Assembly: GCA_009801015.1 (NCBI GenBank)
Contig: VHZZ01007952.1
Span: 4,956-48,090, forward strand
Length of the DNA stretch: 43,135 bases
Direction: 5' to 3'
From: Silene noctiflora
Lineage: Eukaryota > Streptophyta > Magnoliopsida > Caryophyllales > Caryophyllaceae
Position numbers and translations under genes: made by a program. The notes beneath the pieces are model-generated. The model worked only from the letters and a program-made list of their open reading frames with translations. It ran no database searches and was not told the origin of the DNA. Shown here piece by piece: positions 20,901-32,080 of the stretch (position 1 is its first letter; each line of letters begins with the position of its first letter).

Positions 20901-23900
20901 GCATGCAACTCTCGTTGACGTAACATATGCAATATTCAAGTGAATGCTTCAGTGCAATTGAAGGAAGGAATAGGACATCTAGAACTAATACTAGGCTGCT
21001 TTCTGTCAATTGAAGAGAAGCAGATAAATTAACACGTGAAATTTAAGCTACCTCCATTTGAAGAAAACCATCCTGCCAAAGCCTATATAAAATCTTCGGT
21101 GTATCCTTCTTGTCTGTCAAGGTCTTCTCAGATACCTGCAAGAGACGTCATATAGTATTTATAGTTAGCTTTTATACATAATAATCACACCAATACATAG
21201 TGTGTGTTATAAACATGACTATAATGATACATATTTTGAGCTAAGAAACTATATCCATTTTAACAATAATCTAATTCAATAAGGGACCCGTTAGGTATCC
21301 TAAATTTTTTTCTCAGCACATTTTCTCTTTCAAATCATCTATACGTCTTTATGATAAATCATTACAAGTTTACATCCATTGGTCAGAAATCGTAAAACAA
21401 ATACATACAACACACATATTCAACTAAAACTCTCAATTATTAATCTAGAGTCTTCTTAACAAAAGAAGACAATCATTCAGCAAAACCATGTACTATACAG
21501 AGGATCATCCTCCTAGTAAGAGGAAGAACACTACTTCCTCTAAAATTTAGAGCATGTACAATGGAGAGGAGGATATCATCCTCTTATTTTTTCTTTTTCC
21601 CTTTCTTTTTTTGACACCTCATTTTTTATTTTCCAACATCAACATCTTCTATAATTTCTTTTCTATATTGTTTCACAATAGAGAGGATCTTCTTACCCAT
21701 CCTCTCTGCCATAAATAAATTATACTTCTATATTTTATAAATTAGAAAAATAAATAGGGCCAAAGTTCTACTTCCTCTTAGTTTAGAGGAAGTAGTGCTC
21801 TTCCTCTTACTAAGAGGATGATCCATGCATGTTCCACAAAGAGAGGACATCCTCTTAGAGGAAAGAGAGTGTTAAGAGGAGGGTCAATCCTCTCTATTGT
21901 ATATGGTGAGAGGATGGGTAAGACTGTAAGAGGATCCTCAATATTGTGTGAACACTATAAAAAAAAATATGAAGAGGCTCCTCAATGTTTTGTCAAAAGA
22001 AGAGAGGAAGAGAAAAAATAAGAGGATGATATCCTCCTGTCTCTTGTACATGCTCAGAAGATGAAAAAAGAGGAAAGGAGACAAAAGACAGAGGCAAAAT
22101 TGACAATGGAGTAAATGGAGTACCAACTTATAAGTTTCTTAACTAGTATTGTTAGCCAGAACTGCAACCACTTGAATGGACCCATCTGTTGTGGTTCAAA
22201 AAAATGTCACTAGAACCAAAATTAACTAGCGATTCCTGAGTTTCTCTAACAGTAAACCATAGTTATGGGCTTTTGGTCTGGAACTGATGGGTCCTACTTC
22301 CTAGTAGATAGGACTTATAATACTAGATTAGGTACTCGGGTATTTTGCTCACCCTGAGAAGTACCTAAAGATGCGAGTAGGGTAACTAAAACTCTATAGT
22401 CATAAATCATAATTTATTCCTCCGGGGTGATATAAAAATAAAGAACACCAGGGATAGCATCAGTGCACAATATCATGAATGAATACAACTACAGCAGTCT
22501 TTATCTTTATCATAGTGCGATCACTTCTAAAAAAAAGCCTAATCTTAGTACAAGGATTACACTCCCAGCACATTTATTTATCATTTTGTTTGAGATAGCA
22601 AACCAAATACTACACGAATCATTGACGACTTATGCTGTAACAATAAATTAAGGACCTTTGTAAAGCAATGCTGTAACAATAGACTACCTGATCAGTATCC
22701 AGTGCACGCCCAGTTGATAATGACCTGAAAATTCTAAAAGCGTCATGTCCATACCTCTTTAATACAAGGGACTCAACCTGTTCCGAAATGGATGAATAAT
22801 TATATAAGCAGATAATTCAAAAGGTAAAATGCACAACAGAAAAGGGAAGTCAAATGACCTCTTCTAAGCGAGCTTTATCAATGATGTCCTTCAAATCTGG
22901 AAAAAGACAAAATAAAAATGAATACAGCTCTAATTCATTCACACTTCCAGTGAGGGGGAGAGGATAAACTGCATTTCAGTCAGAAGAACTCTTACTTATG
23001 CTGTATCCGTCGTCGTCGTCTTCTGAACAAAAATGCAATTGTTCAAGTGAGCACCTAACTAGTTCCAAGGTCATAGCAGGGCCTTCATTTTTAACAACCT
23101 CTTCGAAAATAGAGTCTAGAGACAAGGACACTGCAGACAGTAAAACATAACCCACAGGAGATTGATATCAAGTTCAGCACACAGAAAAACAAGAGGTTTT
23201 CTAACATTATAGCAACAGGCAACCATATAATAAAAAACAGGATAACACAGTGGAGCAGTACTTATGTCACACAGCGATATAATTCTAAATAAGGAGAAAT
23301 ACAAACAGAAACAACTTTAGACAGGAAAGAATCCAGGGATTTTTCATTTGACAACATCAACAACCTGACCAGGTTTGTTGATCGCCATGGCACCCTTCAT
23401 TATTCTTGTCTCTGGACTGAAAAAGGTCGCAGACTAATAGCTTTCATAGTGTTAAAAATGTTGCAACTTTCAAAAGAAGAAAACATTGCACATACGACAT
23501 TTCTTTATAACAGTACTTCAATTAAAAAAAACATATATACTAATCTACTAGGCCCTATAATATAATTTGAAATCACTAAATAGCAAGGCTTCAAAATCTG
23601 CTGACAATAATGGTCATCAAATTTTATTCTGATCAATAACTTCACCATTTCAAAGGTACTTGTTCCGATCAATAAGTTCGTTACTTCAAAGGTATTTCTT
23701 CGGAATCATTATATGATCATCAACTCTAAATTATATGTTCATCGCACCCAAGGCATTGTTGCCGCACCCAGATTGATCTGCCAGCAAGTAATCTAACCCC
23801 TCATTCCCAAAGTGATAAATCACGAGAGTTAAATTCATAAGAGAAGGGATCAATTTAGTGCGGCCTCAGGTGGGGGGAATTGAAATGAGAGAAAATGTGG

Positions 23901-26900
23901 AAACAATTGTAGCAAACAACTCAATATCACCCTCAACAAGGTACATACGTTTCACAAGTGGCCCGTGCAATTTATGAAGAGTTTAGCACCACCTTTACCA
24001 ATTAAATTATCAATTAAACCAGTTTTTTATTATCTTATGAACTCGTGTCTTTTCCGTCATCTGGTGCGCGATATTAGCTCAAAAGGTTATATCTAGAAGG
24101 GCTGTGTTTTTTGTCATCAGGCATACCTGTATTTTCTGTGCTTTTAATTCCCTTCAATATGGACTCTAAGATCACAGCAGCAGTATTATCGTAGGTTGCT
24201 CTGGCATACTCCACGCAGGCCTTGAGTAAGAGAAATGTTGTAAGAAAAGAGCGTTTCAGAAGGCATAGAAAGAATATTTCAAAAGCAGAGATTACCTTTT
24301 TCCTCAGGCGATTGATGAACTCTTCAAAATTAACTCGCCAAAGAGGCTCTCCTTTGGCCTTTAGAAGATCAAGTTCATTAGCTAACTCAGCTGAATCTCG
24401 CTTCCGCTACAAAATGAAGCAGTACATAATTAGACAAAAGCATTGTAACTTGTCAGGTCAACTTAGAGCAAGAAGAAAGAAGTTTAAACAAACCTTCTCC
24501 CCAACTTTTGAACCGGAAACGTTACCCCCATTTTTATCTTCGTCAGAGTCACCATCATGTTCATCTAACAAGGAAAACCTCTCGGCATCCATAGGAATAG
24601 CAGCCGCCAAAGCACGTTCTTCCAGGGTCACCTCTTTCACAAAAACCTGTAACATGGATAAGAAAAATCAAATAAGGTGTCTGATTTTAAACCTTTTGTA
24701 AGAGAACAAGAAACAAACAGACAATAACTTCAGCTTACTTAGAACTACACTACACCGCAGCTCAACCTATGCGCCTACCACTCTATTTCAATCAATTTAG
24801 ATTTAGAACAAAGCATAAATTTAAAAATCAAAGATTTTCTGAGATTCTAGACAAGCTTCATATATAGGGAGCAAGTTAGCCCGTGCTCGAAAAGCACGAC
24901 AAAGTGAAGAATAAAGGCTTGTTTGGATGGAAGGATTTGGATGGAAAGGAAAGGGGTGGAGAGTAGGGGATTTAAAATCCCTCATTTGGTTAGCAAATAA
25001 GGGTGAAGAGAAATTGGGGGGGGGGATTTGGAGGGATCCATTTTCCATTTTCCCTCCTCCAAGGCAAATGAAGATCTCTCCACAATAGGAAAGATTTGGA
25101 GGGAAATTGTATCCAAACATCTACTCCTTATTCCCCTTCCCTCCTTCTCCCTCCCCTCCCTTTCCCTCCTATTTTAGTACCCAAACAGGGCCTAAATATA
25201 TACTCCCTCCGATCCACACCAATGGTAACATGGACCCACTTTTTGTGAGGAGAAATGTGGGTCCATGTTACCATTGGTGTGGATCGGAGGGAGTACTACT
25301 TACCCAGTTATCCCAACTACTCCTCTAATAGATGTAAGGGCTGAAACAATTTATGGAGCCCTTTAGAAGAATTGAGGGGCCGTTTGGTTTGGGAAAGGAA
25401 ATGAGATCAAGAAGGGAGAGAAGGGGAAAGGAATAGGATTACCCATATTATACTTGAGTGTCTGGTTGAAAATTAAAGGGAAAGAGAATTACTAACCTAA
25501 AAGCCAACATCCACCACCTCCACCACCATTACCCACCAACTTCCACCATTACCTACACCTGCACGACCCAAGTAGCGGTGCCGACGACCTTCCTCATGGT
25601 ACCCCACGACGACCCTCCTCACCGCGCCTCACGCCCTCAACCTATGTTACTCGGATACTTCACTTAGTTGCCGTATTCCGTATCCGATACGTATTTTCTC
25701 GGATACGATACGACACTTTGATACTTCATTTTAGACCAAAATATTGGAAATTTCGCACAAAATAGCCGTATCAGATACTCCGATACGTATTTTGTCGGAT
25801 ACGAGTAGACTAACATAGCCCTCAACAAACACCACAATCCCGACCCCCAAACACCTTATTCACTATAACAAAAGCCACCGCTGCCCTTCGAAACCCCCTC
25901 CCCCACCCCTTAAAATACAAGATCTGGTGTTTTAAGGGGTGGGGGAGGGAATTTCGAAGGGTGGTGAAGGTGATTCGACGGTTGGCAGGTGTTGAACTCG
26001 ACGGAAGTAGGTGGTCTAAGGGGAGGTCGACGTCGGGTTGGAAAGGATCGGGTAAATGGATGGCGGTCCATTGCCGGCGCCAGCGGTGGCAATGGTGTTG
26101 GTCATTGTTGTGGGTGATGCTTTGTGGTCAGTGTTGGTGGTTGAAGGGGTGGTCATGGAGTAATGAGGTAATGGTATAGGATACCCTAGGGGGGTGGGGG
26201 AATCAATCTAAGGGAATGGGAGCTGAAAAATGGGTAAAGGGTATGAAAAAAAAGACCAAACAAGCACTGACAAAGAGTAAGGGTGTGAAAATGAATGATT
26301 CCCTTTCTTGAATACCCCATACCAAACACACCCTGAGATTGTTAGACAAAGAAAGATATTACTTAAATGTAGGGATGTGTGTATTATCAGTTTGCAGTCT
26401 GCAACTATACCAATGTGTAGACATGGCCGCCTGTTAGGCATGTGAGAGCGACCACAAATCTAATCTAAGCCCATTAGTTGATATAATCGGATAGGAAAGT
26501 GACTATTACATCTTTGCTTAATGTTTAAATATCTTCCTTTTTCCTCTACCACCATAGCCATTACACTACAAACAACTACCACCATAGCCAAACTTCTCCT
26601 TCCCCAAAACAGCCAAAAACAGCCCAGAAACCACCTCTGTTTCTGCCCCTTCATCACCATCTTCGTCAGCCCAAAACCACCTTGCCTGACCTCCATAACT
26701 ACCATCTCCCTCCCACTTTCAAGACCTTCCCAAGACCACCATTGCTAACCTTCAACACTCCATCCGTTGCTTCCTCACTGCAGCAAAATATGAAGCAACA
26801 TTGGAACAACTCCAGAAATGCCTCACAATTGCAGCAAAAATTGAAGTCAATTACCCAAAAAATTCGTCTGTAAATCGACCAAAATAAGTTCAGATACCTC

Positions 26901-29900
26901 CCTTGAAATTTGACCCATTACTACAATTAAAAGGGATTCTCCCATCATGTCACCGGGTTTTGACACCATAAAATCCCTTCCACTAATTCAGACACCACCA
27001 ACCGCACATCCTTCGAGTGCCAACAACTTATCACAACAAAAACAGCTGCGAGTGTCGAACGGTGAGGGAGGAAGATAAGAAAGAAAGAGGGAGAGAGGGG
27101 GTGGAAAAGGGTGCGGGATTGGAGGAGGCCGACAACTTAAGCTAACCACTGAAAAACTTGAACCTGCTGTAGTTGTAACTTGATACTCACTTTCAGCGAT
27201 ATTCTATAGAAAAATACATGTTTTAATATTACATGTCTGTTTTTAATATTTCAAACAGAACACGAGCGGGAACGAAAAAAACAGACAAAAGCTACCTTAC
27301 GACCCTTGGGACGTAATTGCTTAGAATTCTCTTCGTCAGTTGGTAAAGGAATAAATGGCTCTGGAGCAGGGTAACGCTCCACCAAGCGGCTACGCACAAG
27401 TTTACAAAAGCTTTCGTTGTAAGCATCTCGATTGGCATCATTCCCTGGTCCAGACAGAAATGAGAAACAATGATGCATTCTTCACATAAAGATTCCATAT
27501 AACATATCCGAGCCACAGGCCAACCACAGAGTGCTTATGGAAGGACAACTGAATGGCAGAAGGTGCGAAAACAGCCCGGAATTTACTACAGGAGAGAACA
27601 ACACAAAGACAAATAATACGGAGTAATTGATATATAGTATACAGTTTACTATTATCTGCGATATGCACACAATCAACAACTGATTTCTGCATTAAATATT
27701 TATCATACAGTTTTAGGGTTACAAGATTCGCATTACCCCCAATACAAATACCTTACATGAATACACGGTTTGCTCTTAATACACAAATTCATTATGTTAG
27801 TACGCTTAATTTTATAACAATGATCAAAAGACAATATAATATTCTGAAAAAACAGCTTGAGTGCAAGAAAAATCATAACAGCATAATCCCATTACAAATC
27901 TATTATTTAAATATTATTTTGTCTAATAGTTAGAGCAGGTGGGTGTTGCAATTCAAACATTTTGAATTTGCATTTGGATGTTCCTTTTTACAAGTTTTTG
28001 CCTAACTCACAGCTCTCTCACCTTTCAGAAACTATTTTGTTACTCCTATTTTGCAGTAAATCACTAGCAATAAAGTTCTATCATCGTCTTGGATATTTAA
28101 ATTTCTTCTTTGTTTATTATTATTAAGTTAAGCTATCTTTTAGAATTTTCATTCATTTACTTAATAGAACTAATACAATATCAAAAACTAGTTTCTTCCA
28201 GTCTGAACCAATAACCACGGAGTGAAGCTTCAAGAGATGGTGCTTAGTTCCAATTGAATATGTAAGCTTCCAATGTAAATGCTCTTAGTTTGCTAATTTG
28301 GGTGAATGCAACACAAATCCAGGCAAATCAATTTGCGAATTCGGCGAACTAGTTTGCTAAATCAAGCAAATAAATTTGCAATTTGTAAGCTAATTGTGTA
28401 AATCCGGTAACCTAGCACCACTGCAATGCTTTCAAGTATCCTAACTGTTAGGGTAACTATCATCTTGGCAATTTTAAGTTTACCGTAAGTTCTTCTTGAT
28501 TGAACACAAATAGTGTGGGGAATAAGATGATCAAAAGTTTAATTTCTAGAATAATCACAATTTTTCTTTTAGTCCACAAGAGAAGGAAAAGGTTGTTGCA
28601 GCGTCATCTTCAACAACACTTTATTAGTTATTAAATCGGATCTTTATCTCACCATGGCTAGAATTAAAGCTCGCACAGAGCTGTCTCATGAACGCATGAC
28701 CTTACTAAGCTCAACATACCAAGCCAGTTTCTACAACAGGTTTGAGATAAATCCAAGCAATAAAAGCCTAGCAGCTAATCCAACAATGGTAAATTGCGTT
28801 TATTATAATGCCTTCAAAAGAAATTAACCGGTGAACACTGAGGATCGCCAACATAGACTAAAATTGATAGAGATATCTGCATCTCTTAGATCATTGTACA
28901 ACAGCTTCAGTTGTACATTTTCCACCACACATGGCGGCCCAACAAATATTTCATGTTAATTGAGATACACATTTATTTGTAAAGCAAAAATAAAATGTCA
29001 CCTAGTGCATTCTTTGAAAATTGAATCCTTGCATTTTTGGAAGAATGGGTCATCCTAACAACATATGATATGGAACCTTACCTTATGTCCTAGAAACCTT
29101 GGCCCAATACCCCTTACTGACAACAGTCGATCCTCTATAGATTACTCCTAAACCCTATGTTTTCGCCCTACTTTTCTCTCTCTTCACTTCATGGTCAACA
29201 TTTCCTTTGTTCACTTACTCTCTCTCCCCATCCTCGCACACACAACATGAGTGATCAAAATGTTAATAATACTGTTGCTGTATTGACAATAGTTCCAAAT
29301 TTTCAATGGTAAGCAAGACTGATTGATGTGGCTGCCAGCCTCGCACCCTTTAGGATTGTTAGAATAGGGATTCATAGTTGGAAATATAGTTAATTTGATT
29401 GTTTGTGGAATAACTTTTCCATTTTATGAAGCTAATGAGTAGTTACTTATTTAATTTAACCAGCTTTTACCTTCAAGCGAACGCCCTAGGGGTATTTATC
29501 ATCAATTTATCATCAATGATACTACTCTTGCTACGAAATCAGAACCTCTACTACAATCAGTGTCACTTCTATGTCAGCAATAGCCATCTGTAGGAAAAAA
29601 AAATGACGAATAGAAATTGATGAACAGTGAGTGAAAATCTAAAATCTTTACTCTATCAATCGTAGTCAGAGACTCTGGACACAGACAATCCTAGTGTTCA
29701 GTGAGAAATCAATGACAAACATGCATATAGACTTGCCTGCATCTTCCATAGCTTTGTCAAGAATTTGTGGCAGTGTAAGACGGCCATGCTGCAACAATCC
29801 TTCCAGAATCTCTCGAGCCTGCAAGAATAAGTAGATGCACATATGTTTCCTCGACGAGTTATAACTTGGTTGCAATCATAACAAGAATGTAATGAGAGGG

Positions 29901-31451
29901 GTAGAGATGAAGCAACGCTTCAAAGTCACTAACTTCTTTATCCAGCTCCTTGGAGACTACAGTTATGAACTTCGCAAACCTTAAACGCTGAATAATATTG
30001 TCGATCAAAGCCATATACTGAGTCACTACCACTGTAGTATCTCTACCACCGCCTATGAACATGAAGCCAACGATATCATTACACAGAATCATCGTAAACA
30101 ACAGCACAAAAAGAAACTATAAATACTTATTAGCTCATCATTTTCATCCAGATGGTAATGCGTAATGCGTTATTGATATATGCATAAATAAGTAACAGAG
30201 AAGGCTCACAAAATACTCATATCCAATCACCCTATTATTCACGATAATCACTCATATTTGATTTACAAAGTACACAATCACACCATTACATTTTGGCTAA
30301 TTCGGTTAACATAAAATATCACTACCATACTACCTCTAAACCTGCCGCAAAATGCATACATTGCAGCATGGTCAATCAATTATCAATATACTACTCCCTA
30401 CACGTTCACGCAAATTGAAAAACAAAGTCAATTAATACACAAAAATATATACGCCGTACTTTTTATAATATATTCCCTCCAATTCACTAATTTCTTCCAT
30501 ATCCAATACATAGAGGAAGTTATTCATTGTTCCCTAGTCCCTCTGTGCCATCTAATCATTTGCTTGCATTTGATTAAAATACCGCTAAGGGCCTTACATA
30601 GAATGAAGAAGGGTAAACAAATGATTGGGACATAGAGACTAGTAATCTCGAATTCAACTGAATTTTTATGTTTGCTCGAAATTCTTCTAACTAAAGAAAC
30701 ACATAAATAATTACTCCCTTCGCCTCAACCATTTGTCTACATTTTTATTCTTAGTCATCAGTATTAACCGAGGGTAAACAAATAATAGGGACGGAGGGAG
30801 GGAATAAACGAGGTAGTATTCTACTCCCTCTGTCACGTCATTTGTTGTCCTTTTTCCATATTTGGGTGTCTGGGTCAATTGTTGTCTTTCTATTTTAAGA
30901 ATAAATTTGATGACCAATTTGATCATTCATATTCAATTTGGTCCATTGCCATTTAGTAATTGGCCCCCTCCTGGTCTTTATGCCAAAACCAAAGGACAAC
31001 AAATTGACCGGGACAGAGGGAGTAATTCTAATCTACTAGTAATTCTCGACAAATTCGAAAATAAAAGGTATTCATGAAACGGAGGGAGTATCATATTAGC
31101 GAAAACTTAAAAAAACAACCTTCTTGTTCAAGAGCAAAGGCTTGGACGCAATTATGTTGAATTAAGACCTGAAGACAATTCTTAACTTTGTCTGGAGGGA
31201 GTTCCGTAAACTTTGTTATTTGCGGTTTTGTTAGGTATCCTCTTCGTAATAAACATTCGCATACTTTCTGCACGAAATCGGAATATAAACAATCAAAGTA
31301 TAATCAAATTTAAATTAAAATAACGGTAAAAAAAATGGTGTGAGGTGATATAGAGAGAAGTTACAGCGACGGGTTTGCCGAAATCGGTGGTGATGATGTT
31401 GACGGCGAGTTTGATGCCGTTTTGGAGTGTTGCATGTTCTACCGGTGCCAT
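17922..31451 (-). CDS. RPC3: DNA-directed RNA polymerase III subunit RPC3
   Basis: Fifteen exons were assembled on the minus strand: 31451-31365, 31267-31120, 30052-29934, 29818-29737, 27444-27296, 24646-24494, 24406-24296, 24220-24127, 23411-23370, 23130-22996, 22896-22859, 22777-22688, 21135-21052, 19499-19347 and 18071-17922. They join in frame to 544 residues, close to known plant RPC3 (RPC82/POLR3C). Family signatures run in order: 'KVCECLLRRGYLT' and 'VLIQHNCVQAF' (first winged helix), 'RLRFAKFITVV', 'LLQHGRLTL', 'WRVNFEEFINRLRKK', 'LDSIFEEVV', 'PKILYRLWQDGFLQME' and a C-terminal helix ending 'MELDDAIMLFSNFLV'. RPC3 forms a Pol III subcomplex with RPC6 and RPC7 that helps open promoters of tRNA and 5S rRNA genes. 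Intron 4 (29736-27445) starts with GC. The ends of exon 9 are the least certain junctions. The introns are rich in MITEs and SINEs. Confidence 0.93.
18357..18570. mobile_element. Truncated MITE with CT-rich interior, RPC3 intron 14
   Basis: 'catttggagtggagggaaa' on the left, a ctccc/ttccc tract (about 18446-18550) and 'ccagacaaagccta' on the right parallel the better preserved element at 24911-25196 ('ccaaacagggccta'). Probably a diverged copy of the same hAT-type family. Boundaries are uncertain. Confidence 0.45.
18713..18923 (+). mobile_element. TS/Au-type SINE with 13-bp target duplication
   Basis: Perfect direct repeats 'tattggccattaa' (18700-18712 and 18924-18936) flank the element. The 3' half carries the hallmark 'ggcaaggctgcgtacatc', then 'tttgcgggaacc' and a terminal (TTG)n run, as in the TS/Au SINEs found widely in plants. 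'gattcgaaaacaacctcttt' is the region after the tRNA-like B box. It lies in RPC3 intron 14, antisense to the gene. Confidence 0.9.
19689..19755 (+). repeat. 33-bp tandem duplication
   Basis: Two adjacent copies of a 33-bp unit ('gtcctcaaaatatcgcaaat' at 19691 and 19724) that are almost identical, in RPC3 intron 13. A simple slippage product. Confidence 0.85.
21486..22056. repeat. Interleaved inverted-repeat complex, RPC3 intron 12
   Basis: Two pairs of inverted arms alternate. Pair A is 21498-21545 with 21777-21823 ('gaggatcatcctcctagtaa' against 'ggatcatcctcttagtaaga' inverted). Pair B is 21549-21595 with 22010-22054 ('gagcatgtacaatggagagg' against 'gagcatgtacaagagacagg' inverted). Pair B has the look of a MITE terminus. 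The order A-left, B-left, A-right, B-right is not simple nesting. Further inner inverted matches of 'agaggatc' type occur. It is probably two related MITEs rearranged together; ORFs here are artefacts. Confidence 0.6.
24911..25196. mobile_element. hAT-like MITE, RPC3 intron 5
   Basis: The left end 'taaaggcttgtttggatgg' is inverted at the right end 'acccaaacagggccta'. The interior has G-rich ('aaggggtggagag') and complementary C-rich ('ccctcccctccctttccc') arms, so it can fold back. The termini resemble hAT MITEs with 'gtttgg' ends. A clear 8-bp target duplication could not be read. Confidence 0.6.
25203..25293. mobile_element. Stowaway MITE with identical 37-bp arms
   Basis: The element begins 'ctccctccgatccacacc' and its last 37 bases are the exact reverse complement of its first 37, around a 17-bp loop. 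TA dinucleotides at 25201-25202 and 25294-25295 are the target duplication. The superfamily is clear from the ctccctccg terminus. Arm identity suggests recent insertion or repair. The transcript of this RPC3 intron would form a perfect hairpin. Confidence 0.92.
25377..26336. mobile_element. Larger non-autonomous hAT-like element, about 960 bp
   Basis: The left end 'ggggccgtttggtttggga' is matched in inverse by the right end 'cccataccaaacacaccct'. Inside are CA-rich and GT-rich halves, weakly inverted to each other, and a nested 177-bp MITE at 25642-25818. No transposase is visible. It lies in RPC3 intron 5. The boundaries rest on the imperfect termini only. Confidence 0.5.
25642..25818. mobile_element. 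hAT-type MITE, 177 bp, with 8-bp target duplication
   Basis: Perfect octamers 'ccctcaac' flank the element at 25634-25641 and 25819-25826. The termini 'ctatgttactcgg' and (inverted) 'ctatgttagtctactcg' are inverted repeats. The interior repeats the motif gatacgtatttt..tcggatacga several times in both directions. It is inserted inside the larger element at 25377-26336. Confidence 0.85.
26337..27295. other. Remainder of RPC3 intron 5, nothing recognised
   Basis: This stretch of intron 5 holds CCA/ACC-rich DNA (26540-26760) and purine-rich DNA (27060-27125). ORFs that cross it lack any family features. No repeat boundaries were found. Confidence 0.4.
27445..29736. other. RPC3 intron 4 (GC-AG), no element recognised
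   Basis: A 2.3-kb intron whose donor is 'gcag/gcaagt' (exon end 29737) and whose acceptor is 'ctggaccag' (exon start 27444). The interior is AT-rich without a clear transposon. Positions 28290-28400 carry repeated 'aatttgc' and 'gctaat' motifs of unknown meaning. Confidence 0.6.
30537..30639. mobile_element. Stowaway MITE, RPC3 intron 2
   Basis: The left end 'gtccctctgtgccatctaat' is inverted at the right end ('gtctctatgtcccaatcatt' on the minus strand), flanked by TA at 30535-30536 and 30640-30641. 103 bp, non-coding. Confidence 0.8.
30714..30800. mobile_element. Short Stowaway MITE, RPC3 intron 2
   Basis: It begins 'ctcccttcgcctcaaccatt' after a TA and ends 'aataatagggacggagggag'. The right flank ('ggaata') lacks an immediate TA, so that end may carry a small change. 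Confidence 0.7.
30824..31022. mobile_element. Stowaway MITE, 199 bp, RPC3 intron 2
   Basis: The left end 'ctccctctgtcacgtcattt' and right end (inverted) 'ctccctctgtcccggtcaat' are flanked by TA at 30822-30823 and 31023-31024. A further unpaired Stowaway-like end ('acggagggagta', about 31079-31090) lies next to it, close to the exon 2 donor. Confidence 0.85.
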
Positions 31452-31600
31452 TGATGACGGCGGCGAAGGTGGTGGCGGTGGTGATTACAGGGGAGAAGAT
31501 GGAGTTGCAAGTTAAGTGTTGTGGTTTTGTGGAGAGGGTTTGGTTCGCAGTATTTGGGATTTTGGGCCTAATCCGTAAGTTACTACGTTACCTAATTCAG

Positions 31601-31738
31601 CGACTCTTTTATACGTTTCCGATATAATGGAATTATAGGTCTTATTCTTTTGAATTAAAAAAAGTTAAGTCACAACGGCTCTTTTATACGTTTCCGAAAA
31701 AATAAATTTAGGCCTTCTTTTCAATTGCAAAAAGAAAA
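31601..31738 (-). promoter_or_regulatory. Tandemly duplicated TATA segment upstream of RPC3
   Basis: On the minus strand TATAAAA occurs at 31607-31613, about 156 bp upstream of the RPC3 ATG, and again at 31682-31688, exactly 75 bp further. Both lie in a shared block ('ctcttttatacgtttccga' on the plus strand), and similarity continues through the T-rich sequence that follows. This is a 75-bp tandem duplication of the likely core promoter. Use of either TATA box is inferred from position. Confidence 0.6.
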
Positions 31739-32058
31739 CTAAGGGGTCGTTTGGTTGATATGAGAATTAGAACATCACCTAAATTACGAATTCATGGGAA
31801 ATAAACTCCTTCATCTATTTCATGGGAATTTGCTAAAGTTGTTTGGTTGCCAATGTGAGAAATTCACTTCCATGAGATGTTCAACCCACCAAGGGCAGTT
31901 GGTAAACAACTTCCTACATTCTTATAGAAGTCACCCCCATGGGAAGTGACATTTCCCCATTTATACAAAAAAGGGCACCAAACAATTCCATTTTTTGTAA
32001 TTTATGGAAATTTTTATTTCTCATGTGTTTTCCAAGGGCAGCCAAACAACCCCTAAAT
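31739..32058. mobile_element. hAT-like MITE, about 320 bp
   Basis: The left end 'aaggggtcgtttggttg' is inverted at the right end 'gccaaacaacccct'. The interior repeats 'catgggaa' and 'ttcatgggaa' motifs in both directions, like the MITE at 2511-2808, so the two may be related. It is in the RPC3 upstream region. The target duplication is unclear. Confidence 0.65.
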
Positions 32059-32080
32059 TTATAAACTTAAACTATTGATA

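Noticed and set aside
21818-22126. Charged ORFs on both strands
   Set aside because: They are frames through the gaggat repeats of the inverted-repeat complex.
25910-26748. Proline-rich and tryptophan-rich ORFs in RPC3 intron 5
   Set aside because: They lie in CA/GT-rich transposon DNA, have no domain signatures, and overlap each other on both strands.
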